From: JAJDNS01 sp963578825
Lineage (GTDB): Bacteria; Acidobacteriota; Vicinamibacteria; Fen-336
Assembly: GCA_963578825.1 (NCBI GenBank)
Contig: CAUZDW010000002.1
Span: 1 to 64,000 of the forward strand
Length of the DNA: 64,000 nucleotides
Direction of reading: 5' to 3'
Shown one piece after another: positions 27,456-35,993 of the stretch. Both the position numbers and the translations under genes were made by a program. The notes under the pieces were generated by a model, which worked only from the letters and a program-made list of their open reading frames with translations, searched no databases and had not been told where the DNA came from. Each line of letters opens with the position of its first letter. Position 1 is the first letter of the stretch.

Positions 27456-28547
27456 TCACCTCAGCTTCAGCGTCGTGAGGCTGAACAGCGCGAAGATCAC
27501 GGCCACGATCCAGAACCGGATGATGATCTGGGGCTCCTTCCATCCCACGAGCTCGAAGTGGTGATGAAGGGGCGACATCCGGAAGATCCGCTTCCCGGTC
27601 AACTTGAACGAGGTGACCTGAAGCATGACGGAGAAGGCCTCGACCATGAAGAGGCCTCCGACGAGGAACAGGAGCAGCTCCTGCTTGATCAGGATGGCCA
27701 CGGTCCCCAGGGCCCCCCCGAGCGAGAGGCTGCCCACGTCTCCCATGAACACCTGGGCCGGGTAGCAGTTCCACCACAGGAAGCCCAGCGAGGCCCCCAC
27801 CATCGCACCGCAGAAGACCGCCAGCTCTCCCGCCCCGGGGCGGTGCAGCAGGTCCAGGTACTCCGAGATGACGAAGTGGCTGGAGACGTAGGCGAGGCCC
27901 GTGAAAGAGACCGCCGCGATGAGCGTCGCGCCGATTGCGAGGCCGTCCAGGCCGTCGGTCAGGTTCACGGCATTGCTCGACAGCGTCAGGAGGAGCACTG
28001 CGAAGATCACGTAGAACCAGCCCAGGTCCGGCACCACGTCCTTGAAGAACGGGAAGACGACACGGGTCGAGTACTCGTCGGGCGAAACCTGGGCGAGCCA
28101 GTACACGGCGACCCCGACCCCGAGCCCCACGGCGAACTGGGCGACGAGCTTCTGCCGGGCCCGGAGGCCGAGGCTCTGCTTCCGGACCACCTTCTGGTAG
28201 TCGTCGGCAAAACCGATGGCGCCAAAGGCGAGAGTGGACAGAACGATGATCCACACGTTGCGGTTGGTGAGGTCGGCCCAGAGGAGCGTCGGGACCAGGA
28301 TCCCGATGAGGATCAGCACCCCCCCCATCGTGGGCGTGCCCGCCTTGGCCTGGTGGGTCGCGGGGCCGCTGTCTCGGATGGGTTGGCCGATCTGCAGGCG
28401 CCTCAGCCGCTCGATCATCCACGGGCCCAGGAGCAGGACCAGGAAGAGCGCGGTGAGCGCCGCCACCGTGGTGCGGAACGTGATGTACCGGGTCACGTTC
28501 AGGACCGAGACGGAGTCGCGAAAAGAGAACAGGAGATGGAAGAGCAT
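27456..28547 (-). CDS. mraY: Phospho-MurNAc-pentapeptide transferase MraY
   Basis: A 363-residue polytopic membrane enzyme that makes lipid I from UDP-MurNAc-pentapeptide and undecaprenyl phosphate. KAGTPTMGG, FGAIGFADDYQKV (catalytic Asp pair), NAVNLTDGLDGLA and FMGDVGSLSLGG are intact, and the protein ends with MSPLHHHFE and WKEPQIIIRFW. Its ATG overlaps the murF stop (ATGA). Confidence 0.97.
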   Translation of the reverse strand: MLFHLLFSFRDSVSVLNVTRYITFRTTVAALTALFLVLLLGPWMIERLRRLQIGQPIRDSGPATHQAKAGTPTMGGVLILIGILVPTLLWADLTNRNVWIIVLSTLAFGAIGFADDYQKVVRKQSLGLRARQKLVAQFAVGLGVGVAVYWLAQVSPDEYSTRVVFPFFKDVVPDLGWFYVIFAVLLLTLSSNAVNLTDGLDGLAIGATLIAAVSFTGLAYVSSHFVISEYLDLLHRPGAGELAVFCGAMVGASLGFLWWNCYPAQVFMGDVGSLSLGGALGTVAILIKQELLLFLVGGLFMVEAFSVMLQVTSFKLTGKRIFRMSPLHHHFELVGWKEPQIIIRFWIVAVIFALFSLTTLKLR

Positions 28548-29956
28548 CAGGCCGCCCCTCCGCCGCCGAAGCGGCGGCCCAGCGCTTCCACCACCGTCTC
28601 GAGCCGTATCCCGCGGGAGGCCTTCACGAGCACCGCGTCGCCGGGCCGAACCAGGTCCCCGATCGCCGCGGCGGCACCGGCGGCGTTCTCGAAGTGCGCG
28701 AGCGCGTCCTCGGTGATCCCCGCCTCGCGGGCGCCGGCCAGGACCTCCCTGGCCAGCGGGCCGACACCCACGACCGCGTCCACCCGCCCCGCGAGAGCCC
28801 GTCCGCTGTCGCGGTGGAGAGCCCCGGCCGACTCGCCGAGCTCGAGCATGTCCCCGATGACCGCGACGCGACGCCCTTTCGGCGCCAGCGTCAGCGCCAC
28901 GATCGAGGCCTCGAGGGCCGCGGGGCTCGAGTTGTAGGAGTCGTCGATGAGGGTCACGCCTTCGCCGAGGCGCCGCACCTCGCCGCGGTGCCGGGCCGCG
29001 GTGATGCCCGCCGCCGCCTCGGCCATCGCCTCGATGTCCACTCCGAGGACGTGCGCGGCGCCGGCAGCAGCCAGGAAGCTGTCGACGAAGTGCGGGCCGG
29101 CCAGGGGCAGCGCGACCTCCGCCGTGCGGCCGGAGATCCGCAAGTCGAACCTCATGCCGAACGCCGTACCACGCCATCTCTCCGCGGAGACGTCGAAGCG
29201 ACGGTCCCGGCCGAACCACACCACCCTGCCGCCCCAGCCCTCGCCGATCCGCCGCAGCCGCGGGTCGTCGCCGTTCAGGACCGCGACGCCCGTAGCGGGC
29301 ACGCTCTCGAGAATCTCGGCCTTGGCCGCCGCGATGGCGTCCGTGGAGTCGAAGAACTCGAGGTGCACCGATGCCACCTTCGTGATGACGGCGACGTCGG
29401 GCTCGGCGATTCCGGAGAGCGTCCGGATCTCGCCCGGCGCGGACATCCCCATCTCGAGGACCGCGGCGGTGTGCGTCGGGTTCAGCCCGAGGAGGGTGAG
29501 AGGCAGACCGTACTCGTTGTTGAGGTTGCCCTCGGTCCGCAGCACCGGCCCCCGGGTCGTGAGAAGAGAGGCGGTCATGTCCTTCGTCGTGGTCTTGCCC
29601 ACCGATCCGGTGATGCCCACGACGGGAACGCCGGCCCGACGACGGGCGTGGCGGGCCAGGTCGCCGAGCCCACGGGTCGTGTTCACGACGCGCACCAGGG
29701 GAAGCGTCGCTGGAGCCTCCACCTCGTGATGCACGAGAGCCGCGGCGGCGCCGCCCAGGGCCGCATCGGCGACGAACTCGTGCCCGTCGAAGCGCGGGCC
29801 CTGGATCGCCACGAAGAGCTCCCCGGTTCCGATCGTTCTGGAGTCGATCGAGACCCGGGTGAAGGCCGGCTCCCCGCCGCCGCCGACCAGGGCGCCACCG
29901 GTGGCGGCGAGCACGTCGGCGAGAGTCAGGGTGGTTGCCAGCGCCACCGCGGTCAC
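28547..29956 (-). CDS. murF: UDP-MurNAc-tripeptide--D-Ala-D-Ala ligase MurF
   Basis: A 469-residue Mur ligase joining D-Ala-D-Ala to the tripeptide precursor. The N-terminal domain reads SIDSRTIGTGELFVAIQG, the P-loop is GSVGKTTTKDM, and the ligase body includes NGDDPRL and LIDDSYNSSP. The GTG start at 29954-29956 overlaps the murE stop. The longer open frame upstream is murE shadow. ddl, which makes the D-Ala-D-Ala substrate, is not in the window. Confidence 0.95.
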   Translation of the reverse strand: MTAVALATTLTLADVLAATGGALVGGGGEPAFTRVSIDSRTIGTGELFVAIQGPRFDGHEFVADAALGGAAAALVHHEVEAPATLPLVRVVNTTRGLGDLARHARRRAGVPVVGITGSVGKTTTKDMTASLLTTRGPVLRTEGNLNNEYGLPLTLLGLNPTHTAAVLEMGMSAPGEIRTLSGIAEPDVAVITKVASVHLEFFDSTDAIAAAKAEILESVPATGVAVLNGDDPRLRRIGEGWGGRVVWFGRDRRFDVSAERWRGTAFGMRFDLRISGRTAEVALPLAGPHFVDSFLAAAGAAHVLGVDIEAMAEAAAGITAARHRGEVRRLGEGVTLIDDSYNSSPAALEASIVALTLAPKGRRVAVIGDMLELGESAGALHRDSGRALAGRVDAVVGVGPLAREVLAGAREAGITEDALAHFENAAGAAAAIGDLVRPGDAVLVKASRGIRLETVVEALGRRFGGGGAA

Positions 29957-31428
29957 CTCTTTCCCCCGGCGCCGGCCGGGCGAGCGAGCACGTCGCGCAC
30001 GACCTGACGATCGTCGAAGGGAACCTTGCGATCGCGCACGACCTGGTACGTCTCGTGGCCCTTGCCGGCGATCACGATCACCACTCCCTCGCGCCCCAGC
30101 TCGAGGGCACGGGCGATTGCGTCGCGCCGGTCGACGATCACCTGGGTCTCGTCGGCCCGGGCCGTCGGGATGCCTCGACGGACGTCGTCGATGATGGCCT
30201 CGGGGGGCTCGGAGCGTGGGTTGTCGGAGGTCAGGATGAGCACGTCGCTGAGCCGTGCCGCCACCGCACCCATCAGGGGCCGCTTGGACTTGTCGCGGTC
30301 GCCGCCGCAGCCGAAGACGGTGATCAGCCGGCGCGGCTGGAGCTCGCGGACCGACTCGAGGAGATTCTTGAGGGCGTCGTCGGTGTGGGCGTAGTCGACG
30401 AGGACGGTGAAGTCCTGCCCCACGTTCACTCGCTCCATGCGGCCGGAGACGCCCTTCAGGGACGCGATCCCGCGCTGCACGACGTCCGGGGGCAGACCCA
30501 GCGCGAAGCCGGCTCCGAAAGCGCACAGAGCATTCAGGACGTTGAAGCGACCCAGGAGCGACGTCTGCGCCTCGAAGACGCCGGCCGGAGTCCGTGCCCG
30601 GAAATGCGTGCCCTCGAAGGAGAGGCGCACGTCCTCGGCGGTGAAATCGGCCCCGGGCGAGAGAGAGCAGGTCGAGACAGGGTGCTCGGTCGTGCGCGCC
30701 AGCTCGGCCCCGCGATCGTCGTCGACGTTGATCACGGCGCGGCCACCCTTGCGCAGGAGCGAGTCGAACAGGATCCGCTTGGCCGCGAAGTAGGAGTCCA
30801 TGTCGCCGTGGAAATCGAGATGGTCGCGGCTGAGGTTCGTGAAGACCCCCACCTGAAACTCCACCCCGAGCACCCGCTTCAGAGCGAGAGAGTGGGACGA
30901 GACCTCGAGGACACCGCGGCGACAGCCCACGTCGACCATCTGTCTCAGGTACGACTGGAGCTCGGGGGCTTCGGGGGTGGTGCGCACGGCCTGGGCCACC
31001 CGGTCCCCGATCCGGTACTCGACGGTGCCGATGAGGCCCACGGGCTCGCCGTTCTCGCGCAACGCCGAGTCGATCATGAAGGCGGTGGTGGTCTTCCCGT
31101 TGGTGCCCGTCACTCCCACGAGCTCGAGGTCCCTGGCGGGGTGCCCGAAGACGGAGGCGGACAGGAGGGCCAACGCCTCGCGGACGTCGCCCACCCGAAC
31201 CCACGGAACGTTCTCCCGGGGCGGCTCCTCGGAGACGACCGCGGCCGCTCCCTTCTTCAGGGCGGCCCCGATGAAGTCGTGCCCGTCCGCGGCAAGGCCG
31301 CGGACGGGCACGAAGAGCGACCCCTCGTCGCAGTGGCGCGAGTCGTGGGTGACCGCGGCGATGTCTTGATCCGCGTCGGCGTGCAGTTCCGCGCCGGGCA
31401 CGTCCTTCACCAGGTCGCCGAGCCTCAA
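29953..31428 (-). CDS. murE: UDP-MurNAc-dipeptide--meso-DAP ligase MurE
   Basis: A 491-residue Mur ligase adding the third stem residue. THDSRHCDEGSLFVPVRG is the UDP-substrate domain and GTNGKTTTAFM the P-loop. TSDNPRSEPPEAII carries the DNPR motif that in characterised enzymes specifies meso-diaminopimelate, so the wall is expected to be DAP-type. I place the start at TTG 31426-31428: the family N-terminus aligns there, GGAGAG lies five bases upstream, and it overlaps the ftsI stop in the coupled arrangement seen throughout this cluster. Confidence 0.94.
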   Translation of the reverse strand: MRLGDLVKDVPGAELHADADQDIAAVTHDSRHCDEGSLFVPVRGLAADGHDFIGAALKKGAAAVVSEEPPRENVPWVRVGDVREALALLSASVFGHPARDLELVGVTGTNGKTTTAFMIDSALRENGEPVGLIGTVEYRIGDRVAQAVRTTPEAPELQSYLRQMVDVGCRRGVLEVSSHSLALKRVLGVEFQVGVFTNLSRDHLDFHGDMDSYFAAKRILFDSLLRKGGRAVINVDDDRGAELARTTEHPVSTCSLSPGADFTAEDVRLSFEGTHFRARTPAGVFEAQTSLLGRFNVLNALCAFGAGFALGLPPDVVQRGIASLKGVSGRMERVNVGQDFTVLVDYAHTDDALKNLLESVRELQPRRLITVFGCGGDRDKSKRPLMGAVAARLSDVLILTSDNPRSEPPEAIIDDVRRGIPTARADETQVIVDRRDAIARALELGREGVVIVIAGKGHETYQVVRDRKVPFDDRQVVRDVLARPAGAGGKR

Positions 31429-33455
31429 CGGAGCTCTCCGGAGAGGCTGAGGGTGAGGCGGCAGGCGTTGCCGGACTCGATCACCGTCCCGGGGTCCGGG
31501 GCCTGACCGACCACACGGCCGGACCCGTTCAGCTCCACGACGAGACCCTGACGCACCGCCGCGATGGTCGCCTCCCGGGCGGAGCGGCCGTGAAGGTCCG
31601 GCATGATCCCGGGATCCGGCAGGGGGGGCAGCGCGAGAGGAGGCTGGGCCGTGGGTCGGTAGGCGGCCGGCACGAGCATCTCCGGCGCCAACGCCACCGA
31701 TCTCAGGACGCGCTCCGAGTCGTCGGGAGGAATGGCAAGGGTCCTGAGAGCGTGTCGAGCCACCCGGGCGAACAGCGGCGCCGCCACGTCTCCTCCCTGG
31801 TTCAAGGGCCCCTTCGGCGTGTCGAGAGAGGCCAGGATCACGAAAGCGGGCCGCGAGGCAGGAACGAAGCCGACGAAGGAGGCCACGTGGTCGACCATCG
31901 AGTAGCGCCCGGTCGCCCGATCCACCTTCTGCGCGGTACCGGTCTTGCCCGCCACGACGAAGCCGGGGACCGCCGCCCGGCGACCCGTGCCGCCGCGGAC
32001 CACCAGCTCGAGCATCGCCGTGAGTGTGTCGACCGTGTCGGGCTCGAGCACCCTTCGGACGATGACGGGCTTTGTCTCCTTGACGACCTCTCCGTCCGCG
32101 TCCTCGATGCGCTTCACGATGAGCGGCTTCATCAGATAGCCGCCGTTGGCCACCGCGGCGCACGCCATGGCCATCTGCAGGGGTGTGACGCCCACCTCCT
32201 GACCGAACGACATGGACGGCAGGGACAAACCGCTCCAACGGGCGGTGGGCTTGAGAAGCCCCCCGGACTCGCCGGGCAGATTCACCCCGGTCGGCTCTCC
32301 GAACCCGAACGCGCGCACGTAGCGGTAGAAGTTCTCCCGACCGAGCCGCTGCGCCACGCGGATCATGCCGATGTCGCTCGAGCGGGAAACCGCTTCTCTA
32401 AACGGGAGGCGATCGAAGGCCTTGTGATCGTTGATCACGGTGCCGGCGATCAGGATATGGCCGTTCCCGCAGTCGAGAATCTCTCCTGGAGCGACGACAC
32501 CCTCCTGGATGCCGGCGGCGGCGGTGACGATCTTGAAGATGCTCCCAGGCTCGAAGACGTCGGAGACCATCCGGTTGCGCCATCGCGAGGCGGAGGACGC
32601 CGAATAGCGGTTCGGGTTGAAGGTCGGGCGGCCCGCCATGGCCAGGATGTCACCGGAGAAGGGCTCCACGACGATGACGCTGCCCGCGATCGAGCGCGTC
32701 TGCTCCACGGCCCGATCGAGCTCGCGCTCCGCGATGTGCTGGATGCGCTCGTCCAGGGCCAGCACCACGGTGTGCCCCTCGGTGGACGGGCGCTCCGTGT
32801 GGCCGACGGGACGGCGTCGTGCGTCGGTGTGGACCACGACCTTCGCCGCCCGACCGGCGATCTCCTTCTCGTATTCGTACTCGATGCCGCTCATCCCGGT
32901 GTTGTCGAGGCCAGCCCAGCCCAGCACGTGAGCGGCCAGCTCGCGCTGGGGGTAGTAGCGACGGTGCTCGGTCAGGAATCCCACGCCGTCCAGCTCGAGC
33001 TCCCGCACGCGACGGCTCGTGGCGGGATCGACCTTGCGCTTGATCCACACGAATGCCCGATCCTTCTGGAGCTGGCCGACGAGCTCGCGCCGGCCGGACG
33101 GCTCGAGACCGAGGGCGCGGGCGAGCGCGGCCGCCGTCGCCTCGGGATCGCCGATGTCCTGGGGCACGGCGTACAGGCTCTGGGCGTCCACCGAGACGGC
33201 GAGGACCCGCCCCTCCCGGTCGAGGATCGGCCCGCGTCGCGGGTCGAGGTTGATGGTCCGCTCGCTCTGGCGGGTCCCCTGCTTCTCGAAGAACTCGGCG
33301 CCCAGGACCTGCAGGTGGACCAGCCGTATCCCGATGACGAGCGCCCAGAGCGAGATGCTGAGGGCCAGCAGCATCAGACGCAGCCGTGTCCCGCGCTCCC
33401 GCCGGGGCGGGCCATCACCGCTCATCGGCGGGGGAGCGAAGGGGGAGCGCAGCAT
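31425..33455 (-). CDS. ftsI: Division transpeptidase FtsI/PBP with PASTA domain
   Basis: A 676-residue class B penicillin-binding protein. A short cytoplasmic tail and transmembrane helix (about residues 27-48) lead to the pedestal domain (RRGPILDREGRVLA). The transpeptidase has the catalytic Ser in EPGSIFKIV (SxxK), then SRSSDIGM, and KTGTAQK (KTG box). The second motif reads S-S-D where most family members have S-x-N. A single C-terminal PASTA domain (about 615-676, PDLHGRSAREATIAAVRQGLVVEL) is present. The ATG at 33455 has GAGGAG about ten bases upstream. The 3' end overlaps murE. Confidence 0.93.
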   Translation of the reverse strand: MLRSPFAPPPMSGDGPPRRERGTRLRLMLLALSISLWALVIGIRLVHLQVLGAEFFEKQGTRQSERTINLDPRRGPILDREGRVLAVSVDAQSLYAVPQDIGDPEATAAALARALGLEPSGRRELVGQLQKDRAFVWIKRKVDPATSRRVRELELDGVGFLTEHRRYYPQRELAAHVLGWAGLDNTGMSGIEYEYEKEIAGRAAKVVVHTDARRRPVGHTERPSTEGHTVVLALDERIQHIAERELDRAVEQTRSIAGSVIVVEPFSGDILAMAGRPTFNPNRYSASSASRWRNRMVSDVFEPGSIFKIVTAAAGIQEGVVAPGEILDCGNGHILIAGTVINDHKAFDRLPFREAVSRSSDIGMIRVAQRLGRENFYRYVRAFGFGEPTGVNLPGESGGLLKPTARWSGLSLPSMSFGQEVGVTPLQMAMACAAVANGGYLMKPLIVKRIEDADGEVVKETKPVIVRRVLEPDTVDTLTAMLELVVRGGTGRRAAVPGFVVAGKTGTAQKVDRATGRYSMVDHVASFVGFVPASRPAFVILASLDTPKGPLNQGGDVAAPLFARVARHALRTLAIPPDDSERVLRSVALAPEMLVPAAYRPTAQPPLALPPLPDPGIMPDLHGRSAREATIAAVRQGLVVELNGSGRVVGQAPDPGTVIESGNACRLTLSLSGELR

Positions 33456-33457
33456 GC

Positions 33458-33901
33458 TCAGCGGCGCTCCTCTCGCCGCTCGCCTGCTCGGGCCTGGCGC
33501 GCCGGAGCGTCCTCGTCGGCAATCAGCGATCCAGGCGGCAGCGGCGGCGGCACCTCGACCACGATGGACCTCTCGGGAGCAGGGGCCTGGAGCCCCAGAT
33601 CCCGAATGGCGATCGTCTCCACGCGCTCGAGGTTCTGGAGCGCCGATTTCTCCAGATTGAGCTTGCGGTTCTCCTCGAGGAGACGCTCCTTCTCCCGGTC
33701 CAGCTCCACGGCAGCGAGGCCGGCTCGGCGGATCTCCAGAGCGGGCCAGGCGTAGAGACCGGCGGCGCCAGCGATCACGGCAACGAGGAGGATCACCCAC
33801 CAGATTTCCCGACGCGTCTTCAGGTCGACTTGGCGCACGACCCTCGAGTTGTCGACGGGCTTGCCGAGGCGCACGACGCCCTCGTCACTCCGCATCCTCA
33901 T
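33458..33901 (-). CDS. ftsL: FtsL-like divisome protein
   Basis: A 147-residue bitopic protein between rsmH and ftsI, exactly where ftsL is found. About 33 charged residues precede a transmembrane helix (about 34-53), then a leucine-zipper-like coiled coil (VELDREKERLLEENRKLNLEKSAL), the segment VETIAIRDLGLQAPAPE typical of FtsL ends, and a Pro-rich then Arg/Glu-rich tail. FtsL binds FtsB and FtsQ and activates FtsWI. Sequence conservation of the family is low, so the call rests on topology and position. It overlaps rsmH by four bases. Confidence 0.85.
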   Translation of the reverse strand: MRMRSDEGVVRLGKPVDNSRVVRQVDLKTRREIWWVILLVAVIAGAAGLYAWPALEIRRAGLAAVELDREKERLLEENRKLNLEKSALQNLERVETIAIRDLGLQAPAPERSIVVEVPPPLPPGSLIADEDAPARQARAGERREERR

Positions 33902-34788
33902 GCGGCCACCTCCCGTGCCAGGCCACGCAGCCGAGCGCTGCGCGCCCGGGGGTTCTGGCGCGTCTCTGTCTCGGAGGGTCGTATGGGCTTCTTCGTGACG
34001 AGTGTCCAGCCCCGCCGGGCGAGCTCCCTGAACGTCGTCTTCACCACCCGGTCTTCGAGACTATGAAAGGCGATGACCGCCAGGCGGCCCGCGGGGCCGA
34101 GGCATCCTGCGATCCGCTCGAGCGCCTCGCCGAGTCCCTCGAGCTCGCGGTTGACGTGGATCCGCAGGGCCTGGAAGGTGCGGGTGGCCGGGTGAAAGCC
34201 CCGGCGGCGACTCGGGGGCGCGGCGCGGCGCACGATGTCTGCGAGCTCGGCCGTCGTCCGGAGCACGGCGCGGTCGCGGGCCCGGACGATGGCCCGGGCA
34301 ATCCGACGGGACCCGCGCTCCTCCCCGTAGGCATAGATCAAGTTGGCCAGCTCGACCTCGGGCATCTCGTTGACCACGTCCGCCGCGGTTTCTCCGGCTT
34401 CTCGATCCATGCGCATGTCGAGGGGGCCGTCGGTCTGGAAGCTGAAGCCCCGCTCGGGGTCGTCGAGCTGCGCGGAGGAGATGCCGAGGTCCAGGAGGAT
34501 GCCGTCCGCCTGCTCGCCGCACAGGCGCTCGGGGATGTCCTGGAAGTGTCCCGACTCGAGGCGCACTCGGTCACCGAAGCCGGCGAGCCCTGCACGGGCC
34601 AGCTCGAGGGTCTCGGGATCGCGGTCCATGCCAAGGAGGCGGCCTCCGGGCGCACTGGCACGCAGCAGCTCCGCCGCGTGGCCGCCCAGGCCCACGGTGC
34701 CGTCCACCCACAGCCCTCCCGACTTCACCGCGAGCAAGTCCAACACCTCGCCGGGGAGAACGGGGACGTGTCCGCCATCAGATCCCAT
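33898..34788 (-). CDS. rsmH: 16S rRNA (cytosine(1402)-N4)-methyltransferase RsmH
   Basis: A 296-residue SAM-dependent methyltransferase that N4-methylates C1402 of 16S rRNA. HVPVLPGEVLDLL opens the protein. DGTVGLGGHAAELL is the SAM-binding loop, ILLDLGISSAQLDDPERGFSF the family signature, and AVIAFHSLEDRVVK the substrate-side motif. It is the usual second gene of dcw clusters. Its start overlaps the end of the downstream mraZ copy by 11 bases. Confidence 0.96.
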   Translation of the reverse strand: MGSDGGHVPVLPGEVLDLLAVKSGGLWVDGTVGLGGHAAELLRASAPGGRLLGMDRDPETLELARAGLAGFGDRVRLESGHFQDIPERLCGEQADGILLDLGISSAQLDDPERGFSFQTDGPLDMRMDREAGETAADVVNEMPEVELANLIYAYGEERGSRRIARAIVRARDRAVLRTTAELADIVRRAAPPSRRRGFHPATRTFQALRIHVNRELEGLGEALERIAGCLGPAGRLAVIAFHSLEDRVVKTTFRELARRGWTLVTKKPIRPSETETRQNPRARSARLRGLAREVAA

Positions 34789-35221
34789 ACTCCGCGAGCA
34801 GCCTCCCGTCCTCGTCGGTGAAGGGCTCCTTCTTGAAGAGCCGGTCCTGCAGACGCTTGAGGTTCCACACCGCCAGGTGGTTCTGCAGACCGAGGACGCT
34901 CACCTCTCCCGTCATGGCGGCGCTCTCGCGCAGCAGCTGCGGGACCAGAACACGGCCCTGGCGATCCATGGTCACCGCCTGGCCGAAGAAGTTGACGCGA
35001 TCGAGGAAGCGAAGCTTCGACGGGTGGGTGGAGGGGACCTCGGCGAGCTTGCGCTCGATATCGAGCCACACCCCCATGGGGTACACCCGCACGAAGTCTC
35101 CGCTCACGCTCGTGACGAAGAGCTCGGTCCCCCACTGGGCCTCCACCAGCTGGCGGAAGCTGTTCGGGACCTTGAGCCGGCCCTTGTCATCGATGCGAGC
35201 GGGATGGTTGCCCCTCAGCAC
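34778..35221 (-). CDS. mraZ: Transcriptional regulator MraZ, rsmH-proximal copy
   Basis: About 147 residues, the usual MraZ length. Two AbrB-like swapped-hairpin halves each have the DxxxR motif: DDKGR (residues 11-15) and DRQGR (about 86-90). MraZ forms a ring that binds GTGG-type repeats and represses the dcw operon in the species studied. I use GTG 35221 (GAGAGAGG upstream), which puts the first DxxxR at the same residue number as in the neighbouring paralogue. A longer frame to 35293 would span the operator boxes. It is preceded by a good promoter and three GTGG boxes. Confidence 0.93.
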   Translation of the reverse strand: MLRGNHPARIDDKGRLKVPNSFRQLVEAQWGTELFVTSVSGDFVRVYPMGVWLDIERKLAEVPSTHPSKLRFLDRVNFFGQAVTMDRQGRVLVPQLLRESAAMTGEVSVLGLQNHLAVWNLKRLQDRLFKKEPFTDEDGRLLAEYGI

Positions 35222-35279
35222 GCCGTTCTTGACCTCTCTCGAACAGCCCACACCTCCCGCACGTCGCGGGCCAGATGGA

Positions 35280-35303
35280 CCACTTTTCTCCACAAAAATC
35301 CAC
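35280..35303 (-). promoter_or_regulatory. MraZ-type operator: three GTGG boxes, 10-bp period
   Basis: On the minus strand GTGG occurs at 35300-35303, 35290-35293 and 35280-35283, exactly one helical turn apart with A/T-rich spacers. MraZ in E. coli recognises TGGGN repeats with five-base spacers, a 10-bp period. These boxes start about five bases downstream of the -10 hexamer, so bound MraZ would block transcription initiation. Confidence 0.75.
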
Positions 35304-35307
35304 CCGG

Positions 35308-35336
35308 AGCATAGACAGCCGGTCAGGGGCTGTCAA
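35308..35336 (-). promoter_or_regulatory. Sigma-70 promoter of the dcw operon
   Basis: Minus-strand TTGACA (35331-35336), a 17-base spacer and TATGCT (35308-35313) form the best sigma-70 promoter in the window. It sits between the two mraZ genes and would give a leader of about 80 bases containing the three GTGG boxes before the rsmH-proximal mraZ. Confidence 0.75.
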
Positions 35337-35348
35337 GCCGAAAGTCAA

Positions 35349-35864
35349 CTACCGCTTGAGTTTCGCCTGTGGATGGTCGGGACTGGAGGAGGGTTTTGGA
35401 GGGGGCGAGGCACGCTCGGTGGGGGTCTCCGGGGGAAGCGGCCACTGGATGTCGAGGGAGACGTCGTCGAGCAGGCGTTCCGACTCCCGCACGAAGCCGT
35501 CCCAGGAGTCCGGCGCCCAGATCTCGAAACGATTGAGCACGCCCACCACGACGGCGTCGCGCCCGAGCCCCGCCGCGTCCCGAAGCGCCGGGGCCAGAAG
35601 GACGCGGCCCTGTACGTCGATCTCACCATCGGCGGCGCGGCTCAGCAGCAGGCGGGTCAGGGCCTTCACCTGCTTGTTGAATGCGGGCAACGCGCTGAGC
35701 TGTGTTTCGAGCCGTGCCCACTCCGCCGGGGGGTAGACGGCGAGGCACTGGTCGAGGAGCGTCACCACCACCGCCGGCTCCCCGCCGAGGGCCCGGCGGA
35801 AGACCGCGGGAACGGGCAGGCGGCCCTTGGCGTCGATCCGGTGGCGATAAGTTCCTTTGAACAC
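35349..35864 (-). CDS. MraZ paralogue, distal copy
   Basis: A 171-residue second MraZ. Both DxxxR motifs are intact: DAKGR (residues 11-15) and DVQGR (about 85-89). Residues 1-135 are the paired MraZ domains. About 35 Pro- and Ser-rich residues at the C-terminus are extra compared with the family. The two copies in this window are clearly diverged, so the duplication is not recent. GTG 35864 is chosen by alignment; other in-frame GTG and TTG codons just upstream are possible. It has its own three-box array upstream and lies 127 bases before the start of the other copy. Confidence 0.88.
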   Translation of the reverse strand: MFKGTYRHRIDAKGRLPVPAVFRRALGGEPAVVVTLLDQCLAVYPPAEWARLETQLSALPAFNKQVKALTRLLLSRAADGEIDVQGRVLLAPALRDAAGLGRDAVVVGVLNRFEIWAPDSWDGFVRESERLLDDVSLDIQWPLPPETPTERASPPPKPSSSPDHPQAKLKR

Positions 35865-35883
35865 AGTGGGCTGCAAGTCTTCC

Positions 35884-35907
35884 ACACTTTCTTCCACTTT
35901 TCCACAC
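35884..35907 (-). promoter_or_regulatory. MraZ-type operator: three GTG(G/T) boxes, 10-bp period
   Basis: Minus-strand GTGT (35904-35907), GTGG (35894-35897) and GTGT (35884-35887) are exactly ten bases apart, with purine-rich spacers (GGAAAA, AAGAAA). The array lies 20-43 bases before the distal mraZ start. AAAGTG(G/T), recognised by mycoplasma MraZ, is also readable here. I could not match a confident promoter beside it. Confidence 0.65.
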
Positions 35908-35972
35908 GTGGGAGCAGGGCAGCTGTCCGCTGACCGGTCGGGCAGCAGCAGGCTGAGCGGCCAAGCCCCGAG

Positions 35973-35981
35973 TGCTACGAT
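35973..35981 (+). promoter_or_regulatory. Extended -10 motif before folC
   Basis: TGCTACGAT fits an extended -10 (TGnTAnnAT) ending 12 bases before the folC ATG, which would leave a leader of only about six bases. No Shine-Dalgarno is seen before folC, which fits leaderless-type initiation. Confidence 0.4.
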
Positions 35982-35993
35982 CCGCCGACCGAG

